From Flammeovirga sp. EKP202 (lineage in GTDB: Bacteria; Bacteroidota; Bacteroidia; Cytophagales; Flammeovirgaceae): 64,000 bases of DNA. The notes below the pieces were generated by a model. The model was not told the DNA's origin. It ran no database searches and saw only the letters and a list, made by a program, of their open reading frames with translations. The translations under genes were made by a program, and so were the position numbers. The DNA is taken from the NCBI RefSeq assembly GCF_014534745.1, contig NZ_JACVVP010000018.1, positions 62,001-126,000 on the forward strand. Reading direction: 5' to 3'. Positions 1 to 9,126 of the stretch are shown piece by piece (the stretch's first letter is position 1; each line of letters starts with the position of its first letter).

Positions 1-134
1 CTTTCCGGGCTTGAAATTAGTGATTATCTATTGTATCACAAAGAAAAATATAACACTTAACACAACGTTTTTATTCCAGATCAATTTAATTCATAAAACG
101 AGGTTCAAAAAAGGAAGTTAGGACAGTTTTTGAA

Positions 135-848
135 TCAACAGGCATAATCAATTCGAATCAAAACTTTTTCTCCATCACGCCATCTTATCCAACCTATTTC
201 CCCCAATACAGTTTTTACTTTTACCCAATCGCCCTCCATATCTATTGATTCTGCTTTCCATATTTTGTATTTGCTCACTTTTGGATTTTCAATTACGATG
301 CTACTGTATTTAGGTTCTTTTTTCAAGGGATTAGTTACTCGATTAAAATCAAGATGCATTGGTTCCATTGTCCATTTGAGTATAAATTCTTTGATGGTTT
401 CTTTCTTAAAGTTTTTATCTTTTTTCTTTATCCATCCAAACTCATTTTCATTCAGTTTTACTTTATATAGATTTTCTGTAGAATCTGTACACTCAAAAGA
501 AAGTCTGAAATAGTCAGGATTATCTACCCAAAGCCAAGGGCTAAAGGGGTTGGAAGAATCAAAAGATTTAAATACTTTTCCGTTAAAATTAGTTACGACC
601 CCAAGAGAATCATCAAAAGCTATTCTAACAATTGGATTATTATCTTTATCATTAAGAATAATGGAGTCTTGGTGATAATCAAAATCATTTGAAGGGGTAA
701 TGAAGCAAATTCCTTGTATATTTTTTTCCGTTGAAAAAGGATATTCTAAAAGTTGATTCAAATAGTGTAAATGAGCGGAGTTATCGTTTTGAGAGTAACA
801 GTTTAAGCTGAGGAAAATGACTGTTATTGAAGTTATTATCTTTTTCAT
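135..848 (-). CDS. Secreted protein of unknown function with SH3-like segments
   Basis: I do not recognise a named family. The 237-residue product starts with a clear signal peptide (basic MKK, hydrophobic stretch to about residue 17, then CYSQ), so it is exported to the periplasm or surface. Two later segments, around residues 125-145 (FGWIKKKDKNF) and 205-228 (GDWVKVKTVLGEIGWIRWRDG), have the 'gWVkv...G..GWi' look of bacterial SH3-like folds. That resemblance is weak. ATG start at 848 on the minus strand. It stands alone, with about 170 bases between it and the upstream minus-strand gene. The first 134 bases of the window, downstream of its stop, show no recognisable feature. Confidence 0.6.
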   Translation of the reverse strand: MKKIITSITVIFLSLNCYSQNDNSAHLHYLNQLLEYPFSTEKNIQGICFITPSNDFDYHQDSIILNDKDNNPIVRIAFDDSLGVVTNFNGKVFKSFDSSNPFSPWLWVDNPDYFRLSFECTDSTENLYKVKLNENEFGWIKKKDKNFKKETIKEFILKWTMEPMHLDFNRVTNPLKKEPKYSSIVIENPKVSKYKIWKAESIDMEGDWVKVKTVLGEIGWIRWRDGEKVLIRIDYAC

Positions 849-949
849 AATTGAAGTTGCATGGCTTTTATATGTCTACAAAGTAACGTTCTGGATATAA
901 ATTAAAACTATCATCTTTACTTTCTCTTAAAGTTAGAGTCAGAAAAGGT

Positions 950-986
950 AAAATAAAAAAAGACTTCTCAATAAATCGAAAAGTCT
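950..986 (-). terminator. Intrinsic terminator downstream of the 1022-1546 gene
   Basis: Read on the minus strand, an interrupted hairpin (AGACTTtTC ... GAgAAGTCT, 8-base loop) is followed at once by a run of seven T and then ATTTT. It lies about 35 bases past the stop of the 1022-1546 gene, as expected for a rho-independent terminator. Confidence 0.75.
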
Positions 987-1021
987 AATGTGGGATTTCT
1001 TTATTTCATTAAGTTGTTGCT

Positions 1022-1546
1022 TTAAATATCATCTTTTACATGCAAGATTATATCTCTGTAGAGATCCTTAGTAGTTTTATATTTTTCTGTGTTCTCTCCC
1101 GTTTCAGTTTGCATAATTAGTGTATCTTTTCCGATCATTCTTTTCCATTCTTGGTAAAAAACAAAAAGATTGACGATCTCTTTTTTAACTTTAGGAAAAG
1201 TCAACACCATCATATTTTTTAATGCCTCATACTCACCCAGTAAGTCACAAGCCTCTTGATAGAGCGACCATTTTTCTTGACTTATTTGTACCTCATTGAT
1301 AAGCAAAGGGTGTGTTTCAGCGACTCCTGTATTATGATGGCCTCGAACATAGAATGAATTATTTCTATATCTTAAAGAGATAAACTTCCCGTGCAATTTA
1401 GAGAAATCACTTAATAATCGTTTTTTTAGCTCTTTCTTTTTCAGATGGTAATTAATCAACTGGGTAAATATCCCTCCGATTATGATAATTATTAGAAGCT
1501 GAAATGAGAATTTAATTATTTCGTACTTAAAAGTTGTTAGATCCAT
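1022..1546 (-). CDS. Membrane-anchored hypothetical protein
   Basis: Unrecognised 174-residue protein. One strongly hydrophobic helix at about residues 13-31 (FSFQLLIIIIIGGIFTQL) is followed by a very basic stretch (HLKKKELKKRL). By the positive-inside rule the rest is cytoplasmic: a mostly helical, charged domain with no motif I can name. The ATG start at 1546 places the membrane helix near the N terminus. It is a single gene with its own terminator. No function is proposed. Confidence 0.6.
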   Translation of the reverse strand: MDLTTFKYEIIKFSFQLLIIIIIGGIFTQLINYHLKKKELKKRLLSDFSKLHGKFISLRYRNNSFYVRGHHNTGVAETHPLLINEVQISQEKWSLYQEACDLLGEYEALKNMMVLTFPKVKKEIVNLFVFYQEWKRMIGKDTLIMQTETGENTEKYKTTKDLYRDIILHVKDDI

Positions 1547-1884
1547 TTTTCCTAGTTAATAACATTCAGTATTCACCATATGTCACATTAATTATTTTGC
1601 TGTGTTATGACATTCACTCGTTACAAAATCACAATTCAACTCGCAAGATAGTTAACAACATTAAACAAACAAGCACAAAAGATTATTATTCTATTATAAA
1701 TTATTAATGCTATGGATTGTTATAAGAGCATTCAATCGGTTGTAATCAAAAAAGAAAACAAGCCATAACTCACAAAAGGCAATTGCTTATAAAGTATTAC
1801 TGAGATAGAAATCTAAAAATAAAAAACCCCTTGAAAAGATACCAAAGGCACTTCCCAAGAGGTTACAAAAGCTATATATAAATG
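1547..1884. other. AT-rich intergenic region, 338 bases, ending in a terminator
   Basis: No coding potential seen. The left part is the presumed promoter region of the 1022-1546 gene. The right end holds the terminator of the GH92 operon (listed separately). No repeat or operator is evident. Confidence 0.6.
1815..1864 (-). terminator. Intrinsic terminator of the GH92 operon
   Basis: On the minus strand AACCTCTTG and CAAGGGGTT form a stem with a single mismatch (T opposite G, a possible wobble pair), around an internal loop of about 22 bases. TTTTTATTTTTAG follows. It lies about 20 bases beyond the stop of the 1885-4194 mannosidase. Confidence 0.75.
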
Positions 1885-4194
1885 TTATCTTTTTTCTCTC
1901 GACATAGAGTATGGTGCACTGTCAGCAGCTGTACCCCATGATTTATTTGGTGTTGCTCCCATTTCAAATACAATCTCTCCACCTGCCATGATTTGCTCAT
2001 GTGTTAAGAAGGTTTTGTTGAAAGGCTGACCGTTTAATGTTGCCGATTGGATGTACACGTTTTCTTCTGAATTGTTGTTCGCAATTACTTTGAAAGATTT
2101 TCCGTTTTCCAATTGCATTTCAGCTTCTCCAAACTCTGGTGAACCGATTACGTACTCGCTTGTACCTGGTGCTACTGGATACATTCCTAATGCTGAGAAT
2201 ACATACCAAGCTGAAGTTTGACCGTTGTCCTCATCACCGCACAATCCGTCAGGTGTTGGGCTGTAAAGGTCTTTCAATACTTTACGTACCCATTTTTGTG
2301 CTTTCCAAGGTTGACCAGCGTAGTTGTAAAGGTAAATACCATGCTGGATCGGTTGGTTACCGTGAGCGTATTGTCCTGTTCCGTATTTCTCGTCTGCTAC
2401 TTTCATTTCTGTGATTTCGTGAATCTCAAATCCGTAGTAGTCGTGATTAGCAATTGATGGTGTTGAGAAGATAGAGTCAATTTTAGCAGCGAATGCTTCT
2501 TGACCTCCCATTAAGTCTCCTAAACCTGCAGGGTCATGGAATACTGACCAAGTGTAGTGCCATGATGAACCTTCTGTAAATGCTCCACCCCATGCTTCAG
2601 GGATGAAAGGTGTTTGCCATGAACCGTCCTTCATTTTTGCTCTCATAAAGTTGGTTGATGGATCAAATACATTTTTGTAGTTCTGTGCTCTTTTCGCGAA
2701 TAAGTCGATCTCTTCTTGAGGTCTTCCTAACTCTTCGGCTAATTTCATGATTGTGAAGTCAGCGTAAGCGTACTCTAATGTACGGGCAGTGTTTTCATGA
2801 ATGCCAACATCGTAAGGGATATAACCTAAGTCATTGTAATAATCAACACCCATACGACCTACTGAACCTAATGGTCCGTGATTGTTAGAGTTTTTGATAA
2901 TGGCAGTATATAATGTATTGATGTCGTATCCTCTAATTCCTTTTAAGTAAGAATCAGCAATCAATGAAGCTGAGTTTGAACCAATCATACAATCTCTGTG
3001 ACCTGGTGAAGCCCACTCTGGCAACCAACCACTTTCATTGTAAGTGTTCACTAAACCTTGCATGATATGGCTATTCAACTCAGGATACATCACTGTGAAG
3101 AATGGGAAAACGGCTCTAAATGTATCCCAGAATCCATTATCTGTAAACATATAACCTGGCAATACTTCTCCGTTATAAGGTGAGTAGTGTACCAATTTAT
3201 TGTCTTTATCGTATTCGTAAAACTTACGAGGGAAAAGTAAAGTACGGTACATTGATGTATAGAAGTTCTGCATGCTTCTCTCCGATCCACCTTTTACTTT
3301 TAAGCGATTAAACTCCGTGTTCCACTCGTCTTTAGCTTCTTGTTTTACTTGAGCAAATGTTTTATTACCTAACTCTCTATCTAAGTTGATTTGTGCTTGT
3401 TCGGCAGAAATAAATGATGAAGCTACTTTTGCAGTAATAACTTCACCTGCTTTAGTATCAAACTTCACATAACCTGCTGTTCTTTCAGCATTTACTTCCA
3501 ATGCTTCAGAAGCCTCTTTACCGTTCCAAGTTCCTTGTGTTGTGAAAGGCTTATCAAACTCAATCACATAATAATTAGCAAAATTATCCGGTACTCCACC
3601 ACTATTATTTTTAACATAACCTACGATTTTGTTTTCTCCTGGAATAATCTTCACCGAAGAACCTTTATGGTAAGCATCTACTAAAACAATCGCATCTTTT
3701 GTTTCAGGGAAAGTAAATTGGAAAATTGCACCACGAGTTGTTGGAGCAACTTCCGCTTTCGTTTTATACGTATCCAAATTCACACTATAATAATGTGGTT
3801 TGGCTATTTCAGTATCGTGAGAGTATTTCGACTGACGTTCTTTCTCTTTAAACTTCACCTCACCTGTCATTGGGAATATTGAAAATGCCGCATAATCGTT
3901 GATCCAAGGACTTGGTTGGTGTGTTTGTTTGATACCGTTAATACTATCTTTTTGGTACATATACGCCCAACCATCACCGTTTTCATTGGTTTGAGGTGTC
4001 CAGAAGTTCATACCAAAAGGTGTAGCTACTGCCGGATAAGTGTTACCTGTAGATAATCTAAAATCGGATAGTGAACCTACTTGTGTGCTCACATATTTTG
4101 TAAAATCTTCTAATTGTGGTTTTTCCTCCTTTTGTGCACAAGAGTACATCAGCGGGAGTGCTAATAGAAGTGAAAAGTAATTAAATAATCTCAT
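1885..4194 (-). CDS. GH92 family alpha-mannosidase lipoprotein (second gene of pair)
   Basis: A 769-residue glycoside hydrolase family 92 exo-alpha-mannosidase, a calcium-dependent inverting family that trims alpha-mannosides from glycans. The N terminus is a lipoprotein signal (hydrophobic LLLALPLMYSC, Cys at about residue 19), so it is anchored in the envelope. Family marks are visible: VGSLSDFRLSTGNTYPAVATPFGMNFWTPQT near the N terminus, WDTFRAVFPFFT in the middle, and YAHGNQPIQHGIYLYN, DGLCGDEDNGQ and SAWYVFSALGMYP in the C-terminal (alpha/alpha)6 domain. The acidic residues of GDEDNGQ (about 650) lie where the family has its catalytic base. Length is normal for the family. It follows the other GH92 gene after 24 bases, so the two are probably cotranscribed. 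The linkage cleaved cannot be read from sequence. Confidence 0.93.
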   Translation of the reverse strand: MRLFNYFSLLLALPLMYSCAQKEEKPQLEDFTKYVSTQVGSLSDFRLSTGNTYPAVATPFGMNFWTPQTNENGDGWAYMYQKDSINGIKQTHQPSPWINDYAAFSIFPMTGEVKFKEKERQSKYSHDTEIAKPHYYSVNLDTYKTKAEVAPTTRGAIFQFTFPETKDAIVLVDAYHKGSSVKIIPGENKIVGYVKNNSGGVPDNFANYYVIEFDKPFTTQGTWNGKEASEALEVNAERTAGYVKFDTKAGEVITAKVASSFISAEQAQINLDRELGNKTFAQVKQEAKDEWNTEFNRLKVKGGSERSMQNFYTSMYRTLLFPRKFYEYDKDNKLVHYSPYNGEVLPGYMFTDNGFWDTFRAVFPFFTVMYPELNSHIMQGLVNTYNESGWLPEWASPGHRDCMIGSNSASLIADSYLKGIRGYDINTLYTAIIKNSNNHGPLGSVGRMGVDYYNDLGYIPYDVGIHENTARTLEYAYADFTIMKLAEELGRPQEEIDLFAKRAQNYKNVFDPSTNFMRAKMKDGSWQTPFIPEAWGGAFTEGSSWHYTWSVFHDPAGLGDLMGGQEAFAAKIDSIFSTPSIANHDYYGFEIHEITEMKVADEKYGTGQYAHGNQPIQHGIYLYNYAGQPWKAQKWVRKVLKDLYSPTPDGLCGDEDNGQTSAWYVFSALGMYPVAPGTSEYVIGSPEFGEAEMQLENGKSFKVIANNNSEENVYIQSATLNGQPFNKTFLTHEQIMAGGEIVFEMGATPNKSWGTAADSAPYSMSREKR

Positions 4195-4218
4195 AAATAT
4201 TTTGTTGTATAGTTGAAT

Positions 4219-6501
4219 CTATTTCAAACTTGATAATGGCTGATCTTCCAAAGAAGCTCCAAAAGCTTTGTTAGGTTGAGGTCCCATTTCAAAAGTGAGA
4301 ACTCCACCCTCTTCTATTTGTGATTGTGTGATATATGATTTTGTAATCGGCTCTCCATTTAAGTGAAGCGATTGCACATACATATTCTCTGCTGATTGAT
4401 TATGGGCCACTACTGTAAATGATTTGCCATTAGCTAAATCCATATTCACTTTATCAAAAATTGGCGAACCAATAATGTATTCTTGTGATCCCGGACAAGC
4501 TGGGTAAAAGCCCATTGCTGAGAAGATATACCAAGCCGACATCTGACCACAATCTTCATTGTTGATCATTCCATCAGGTTGATCAGAATACATTTCATCC
4601 ATAAGTCTTCTCACCATTGCTTGTGTCTTCCAAGCTTCTCCCACGTAATTGTATAAATAAGTATTAGCGTGTCCTGGCTCATCACCGTGGGCATAACCAC
4701 CCACAAAACCAGAGATATCCACGTGTTCTTCACCCTTCATATGTAATTCTGTACTGAATAAATGATCCAATTCTTTTCCAAATGCTTCTCTTCCGCCTTT
4801 CATTTCAATAAAATCATTTAACGCATGAGGAACGAAGTAATCATAAGCCCATTTATTACCTGAAATCCAATGCTCTTGCAGTGGCTCCCATTCATCCATG
4901 ACAATATCTCCAAACCATTCACCGTTAGCTCTACGAGGCCAGAACATGTTTCTTTCTTCATTGAAAACGTTCTTATAATTTTGAGCACGCTTCATATAGT
5001 ATTCGTACTCTTTGTCTTTCCCAAGTTCTTTAGCCAGTTGAGCAATCACCCAATCCTCATAAGCATATTCTAATGTCTTTGAGATATTTTTAGGAATTTC
5101 TGCCGGAACATATCCTAGTTTGATGTATTCATTCAATCCACCATCTCCATCAGAACTCGATACTTTGTTAAAATGGGCAATATCGTCCATTGCAGCAAAA
5201 GCCTCTTCTTTATTAATATTCGCTCCTTTCTGTATCGCATCATATATCACCGGTACGGAAGGATAGCCAATCATACAAGTATTGTCTACACCACAAAGCT
5301 CCCAAAGTGGTAAATGCTCATTCGCATCTGTATATCTAGAAATTAATGTCTTTGAAAACTCTTCAGACATTCTTGTTTCTAAGAAACTAATTAAAGGTTT
5401 TGTTGCTCTGAAAGTATCCCAAGTTGAAAATGATGAGTAATTAATGAAGTTATCTGCTGTTAGTTCTTTTCCCATCGCAATGTATTTACCATCTACATCC
5501 ATTGATAAGTTAGGAGCAATAAAGTTGTGGTAAACACCTGTATAGAAAATTGTCTTTTGTTCTTCAGTACCTCCTTCAATATCAAATTTATTCAAAACAT
5601 TTGACCACTCCTTTTGTGCATTGTCTAATGCAACTGAGAAACTCATTCCTTTTTCAGCATTCAAGTTCTTTCTTGCACCTTCTAAGCTCACTGCAGAAAT
5701 ACCCACTTTCACTTCAATAGCCTCTCCTTCTGTAGTTTTGAATGTAGCAAAGCCTTTTACATCCTTTCCTGAAGCTGTTTGCTTATCTGTAATAGTACCG
5801 TTTTTAGCTACTTTAAAAGTTTCATAAGGCTTTGAGAATTCTGCTACGAAATACACATTTCTTTTACCTCCCCATCCATTACTTAAACATACACCTGTTA
5901 CTTCTTCATTGCTTTCAGAATGAATTTCAGTTTTTAATACTTGACCAAAAATTATGTTAGTAGGGTCAAAAATGATATTGGCGTTATCTGTATTAGGGAA
6001 AGTATATTTATGAAAACCGACTCTTTTGCCTGCTGTCAATTGTACATCTACATCGTAGTCTTCAAGGTACACTTGATAATAACCTGGCTCTGCTTGTTCC
6101 TTCTCATGAGAAAAACGACTTCTCCAACCTTCATCTGGATTTTCAATAGCACCAGCTTCTAACTTCAATTCTCCAACGGTAGGCATTAGTAAAATATCCC
6201 CAAGGTCTGACCATCCTGTACCACTTAGATGTGTATGACTAAATCCCTTAATATTATCATCATCATAATGGTATCCTGCACAATGATCCCATCCTTTTGT
6301 ATCAGTATCTGGGCTCAACTGAATCATGGAAAAAGGCGTGGTTGCTCCAGGAAATGTATGCACAATTCCGCCTGTTCCAATAAAAGGATCTACATAGTTA
6401 ATCGGTTTTTTGCTTACATCTACTACTTTCTTTTCTTCTTTACAACCCACTGTAATTAGAAAAAGTACTAGTATTGAAGCTATTGAAGTAATTTTTTTCA
6501 T
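4219..6501 (-). CDS. GH92 family alpha-mannosidase lipoprotein (first gene of pair)
   Basis: A 760-residue GH92 alpha-mannosidase. The reading frame stays open to a TTG at 6597, but I place the start at the ATG at 6501. From there the product begins with a textbook lipoprotein signal (MKKITSIASILVLFLITVGC, lipobox ending at Cys20), while the upstream 32 residues do not look like signal sequence. Family motifs: YVDPFIGTGGIVHTFPGA, HLSGTGWSDLGDI, WDTFRATKPL, YAHGDEPGHANTYLYN and NNEDCGQMSAWYIFSAMGFYP near the C terminus. It differs clearly from its downstream neighbour, so this is an old duplication or two specificities. It is the first gene of a two-gene operon with a 24-base gap and a shared terminator at 1815-1864. 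Confidence 0.93.
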   Translation of the reverse strand: MKKITSIASILVLFLITVGCKEEKKVVDVSKKPINYVDPFIGTGGIVHTFPGATTPFSMIQLSPDTDTKGWDHCAGYHYDDDNIKGFSHTHLSGTGWSDLGDILLMPTVGELKLEAGAIENPDEGWRSRFSHEKEQAEPGYYQVYLEDYDVDVQLTAGKRVGFHKYTFPNTDNANIIFDPTNIIFGQVLKTEIHSESNEEVTGVCLSNGWGGKRNVYFVAEFSKPYETFKVAKNGTITDKQTASGKDVKGFATFKTTEGEAIEVKVGISAVSLEGARKNLNAEKGMSFSVALDNAQKEWSNVLNKFDIEGGTEEQKTIFYTGVYHNFIAPNLSMDVDGKYIAMGKELTADNFINYSSFSTWDTFRATKPLISFLETRMSEEFSKTLISRYTDANEHLPLWELCGVDNTCMIGYPSVPVIYDAIQKGANINKEEAFAAMDDIAHFNKVSSSDGDGGLNEYIKLGYVPAEIPKNISKTLEYAYEDWVIAQLAKELGKDKEYEYYMKRAQNYKNVFNEERNMFWPRRANGEWFGDIVMDEWEPLQEHWISGNKWAYDYFVPHALNDFIEMKGGREAFGKELDHLFSTELHMKGEEHVDISGFVGGYAHGDEPGHANTYLYNYVGEAWKTQAMVRRLMDEMYSDQPDGMINNEDCGQMSAWYIFSAMGFYPACPGSQEYIIGSPIFDKVNMDLANGKSFTVVAHNQSAENMYVQSLHLNGEPITKSYITQSQIEEGGVLTFEMGPQPNKAFGASLEDQPLSSLK

Positions 6502-7061
6502 CTCTTTTGTAAACTGTATGTCGGTTCTTAAAAATCGCAAAAACATGCATAAACGAGCAATTTCTTGCAAGATATTCTTGTATTGGGTGAAATGCAATGT
6601 GTTGATACTACAATTATTAATTCTTAAGTATTATTAAGAGATAAATCAAGAATGAGAGAAGGTGTATTTTGAAAATTGACCTATCGATGGTTAGCAATTA
6701 GTCATTTATTTCAATTAAGTGGGCTTAAACTCAAGGTGTAATTGTTAATTTCTTTTTTATCTACATTTTCCAAGAAACATCCAATTTTAATACAACCTTA
6801 TGAGTTAATTCTTTAGAATTAATGGTTTAAATTAGAGAAGTAAATTGCTTTCCCCTTCAAATAAATTAAAGTGACATCAAGTTCAATTACGAAATTATCA
6901 ACACTTTATGGTATCTATTATAAAAAACTCACCCAATCTATTATTCAATTAAAATTATCGTCGTATATTGCTTTTTATCTATTATTTCATGCATTATGGC
7001 AGAAATTAATAGAAACCACAGCGATTGTGGAAGTTTAGTACTAACACTCTATTAGATTTTT
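6502..7061. other. Divergent promoter region between GH92 operon and proAB
   Basis: 560 bases, very AT-rich, without a convincing gene. It must hold promoters for the minus-strand mannosidase operon and the plus-strand proA. A short inverted repeat CTTAA-GTATTA-TTAAG lies at about 6626-6641. I could not assign a confident promoter: TTGCTTTTTATC and TATTATTT around 6970-6990 are only loosely like the Bacteroidota consensus (TTTG, then TAnnTTTG). Confidence 0.45.
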
Positions 7062-8255
7062 ATGATACTTTCAACACAAACTAAAAATGCGGTATTAAAT
7101 GATTTAGCAACGCTAATTGCTGATCATTCTTCAGAGATCATTAAAGCCAATAAAAGTGATCTTGAAAAAGCGGGCGATTTGGATCCGACGCTTGTAGACC
7201 GCCTAAAAGTGGATGAGAAAAAAGTGCAAGGGATGGTTGCTTCAGTACACGAAGTAATTGGTTTAGAAGATCCTGAGGGGAAAGTTTTGTCTTCGTACGA
7301 TCACCCCAACGGAATGAAAGTGGAAAATAGAGTGGTCCCCTTTGGGAAAATTTTAATTATATACGAATCTCGTCCTGACGTAACTATTGAAGCGGCTGTA
7401 AGTGCCTTCAAATCAGGAAATAAGATATTATTAAAAGGTGGAAAAGAGGCTCGTCAGTCTAACTTACAATTAGTTGACCTTTGGAAAAAAGCACTGAGCC
7501 AAAATAACGTAAGTGAAGATTATGTCGAGTACCTTGATATAGATCGTGAAACAACGCAAAAGTTATTAGCAGAAAACACGCACAAATTAGACCTTATCAT
7601 CCCTAGAGGTGGCGAAGGCCTTATCAACTACATCAAGCAAACTACCTCTGTTCCATTGATGATCAGTGGTCGAGGTAATAACTTCGTTTATGTGCATGAT
7701 AATGCCGACTTTGAAATGGCTACTGAGGTTATCCTTAATGGAAAGAGCCGTTTGAGTGTTTGTAATGCAATTGACAAAGTGCTTTTCAATGAAAGTATTC
7801 CTCAACTAGAAGAAAAGATTCAAGGTTTAGTAGCTCGTGCCAAAGAAATTGGATTGGATATTCATGGTGATCAGAAAATTGCTTCTTTAAATAATGAAGT
7901 TCAAGTTGCTGATGTGGAAGCATTAATGCCTGAGGAATTCCTTTCGGAGAAGATATTATTTGTTGCTACAAGTGGACTAGAGGAAGCCATTGCAACAATC
8001 AACCAATACTCTGGAGGACACTCTGCTGTCATCATCTCAACAGATGAGGAGAGTGCAACTTTATTCCAATATGAAGTAGATTGTGCTGCAGTTTACCACA
8101 ACGCCTCGTCAAGGTTTACTGATGGTGGACAGTTTGGTTTTGGTGCTGAAATCGCAATCAGTACTCAGAAACTGCACTTCAGAGGCCCTGTTGGATTGGC
8201 GCAATTAGTCTCAAACAAGTGGTTTATTAAAGGTAACGGGCAAACGAGAGGTTAA
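7062..8255 (+). CDS. proA: Gamma-glutamyl phosphate reductase
   Basis: The second enzyme of proline synthesis: reduces gamma-glutamyl phosphate to glutamate-5-semialdehyde with NADPH (EC 1.2.1.41), in the cytosol. The 397-residue product matches the family from end to end: ESRPDVTIEAAVSAFKSGN and LLKGGKEA in the cofactor domain, LIIPRGGEGLI, the catalytic Cys at residue 234 in SVCNAIDKVLFN, and the C-terminal block SRFTDGGQFGFGAEIAISTQ with RGPVGLAQLVSNKW. It is about 20 residues shorter at the N terminus than the E. coli enzyme, which is common. The stop is one base before the proB ATG, so the two are translationally coupled. The gene order is proA-proB, the reverse of the common proBA. Confidence 0.97.
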   Translation: MILSTQTKNAVLNDLATLIADHSSEIIKANKSDLEKAGDLDPTLVDRLKVDEKKVQGMVASVHEVIGLEDPEGKVLSSYDHPNGMKVENRVVPFGKILIIYESRPDVTIEAAVSAFKSGNKILLKGGKEARQSNLQLVDLWKKALSQNNVSEDYVEYLDIDRETTQKLLAENTHKLDLIIPRGGEGLINYIKQTTSVPLMISGRGNNFVYVHDNADFEMATEVILNGKSRLSVCNAIDKVLFNESIPQLEEKIQGLVARAKEIGLDIHGDQKIASLNNEVQVADVEALMPEEFLSEKILFVATSGLEEAIATINQYSGGHSAVIISTDEESATLFQYEVDCAAVYHNASSRFTDGGQFGFGAEIAISTQKLHFRGPVGLAQLVSNKWFIKGNGQTRG

Positions 8256-8256
8256 T

Positions 8257-9024
8257 ATGAAACCAAGAATAGTGGTAAAAATAGGGACGTCTACCCTTAC
8301 TGCTGGAACAAGTATGATTTCCAGAGGTAAAATCGAAAACATTGGGCGTCAAATACTTGCTTTAAGAGACCAATATGATATTATTTTGGTTTCTTCTGGT
8401 GCAGTTGCCACGGCCAAACAGTTTATAAATATTAGTGGATTGAAAAATAATATGGTGCATTCCAAACAAGCTTTATCAGCAATTGGACAACCTAAATTAT
8501 TACAGATCTACGCTGAGGTTTTTGGTGATTTTGATTTAAAAGTCGCACAGTGTCTGATGACCTATAAGGACTTTGACAATAATGAATCAAAAACAAACAC
8601 ACTCAACACTGTCAATGAACTACTCACACACGGGTTTATTCCAATTTTTAATGAGAATGATACCGTGGCAGTGGAAGAATTGATTTTAGGTGATAATGAT
8701 AAACTTTCTGCACTTGTGGCTTCACTTGTCAAAGCAGATAAGTTAATTATTGCATCTGACATTGATGGTTTATTTACGAAAAACCCCAATATTCATGATG
8801 ATGCTGAATTGATTCCAGTTGTTAAAGACTTGGAAGAAATCAAGCAGTTTATTGAAGAAAGAGAAAATGGGTTGGGAACTGGCGGAATGACTTCAAAAGT
8901 TAGTGCTGCTAAAATCTGTTTTGATGAAGATATTGAGGTGTACCTTGTAAATGGTAGCCGAACTAATTTCATACAAAGGTCTTTGGAAGGAAGCTTGAAA
9001 TTTACAAAATTCCAACCTAGCTAG
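8257..9024 (+). CDS. proB: Glutamate 5-kinase, short form without PUA domain
   Basis: The first step of proline synthesis: phosphorylates L-glutamate with ATP (EC 2.7.2.11). The amino-acid kinase fold is complete in 255 residues: VVKIGTSTLTAG at the N terminus (phosphate loop), VSSGAVATA, FNENDTVAVEEL followed by GDNDKLSALVAS (substrate site), SDIDGLFTKNP and GTGGMTSKVSAAKI. The C-terminal PUA domain of the 367-residue E. coli enzyme is absent. Short forms of this kind occur in Bacteroidota. It begins one base after the proA stop and is followed by a strong terminator. Feedback inhibition by proline is known for the family but is not tested by sequence. Confidence 0.96.
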   Translation: MKPRIVVKIGTSTLTAGTSMISRGKIENIGRQILALRDQYDIILVSSGAVATAKQFINISGLKNNMVHSKQALSAIGQPKLLQIYAEVFGDFDLKVAQCLMTYKDFDNNESKTNTLNTVNELLTHGFIPIFNENDTVAVEELILGDNDKLSALVASLVKADKLIIASDIDGLFTKNPNIHDDAELIPVVKDLEEIKQFIEERENGLGTGGMTSKVSAAKICFDEDIEVYLVNGSRTNFIQRSLEGSLKFTKFQPS

Positions 9025-9052
9025 AATCGGAGGATTTTAAAAGATCGAAAAG

Positions 9053-9106
9053 CAAAAAGACGTTATTATTTACATATATTGAGCTGTAAATAATAACGTC
9101 ATTTTT
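9053..9106. terminator. Strong bidirectional terminator between proB and the LolA-like gene
   Basis: A perfect 16-base-pair stem (GACGTTATTATTTACA at 9059-9074 and its complement at 9085-9100) closes a 10-base loop. A-rich sequence precedes it and ATTTTTGATTT follows, so it can work on both strands between these convergent genes. Confidence 0.9.
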
Positions 9107-9126
9107 GATTTATACAACTATTCGAA

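Noticed and set aside
4219-6597. Long form of the first GH92 protein starting at TTG 6597
   Set aside because: The extra 32 residues are not signal-like and would bury a perfect lipoprotein signal that begins at the ATG at 6501.
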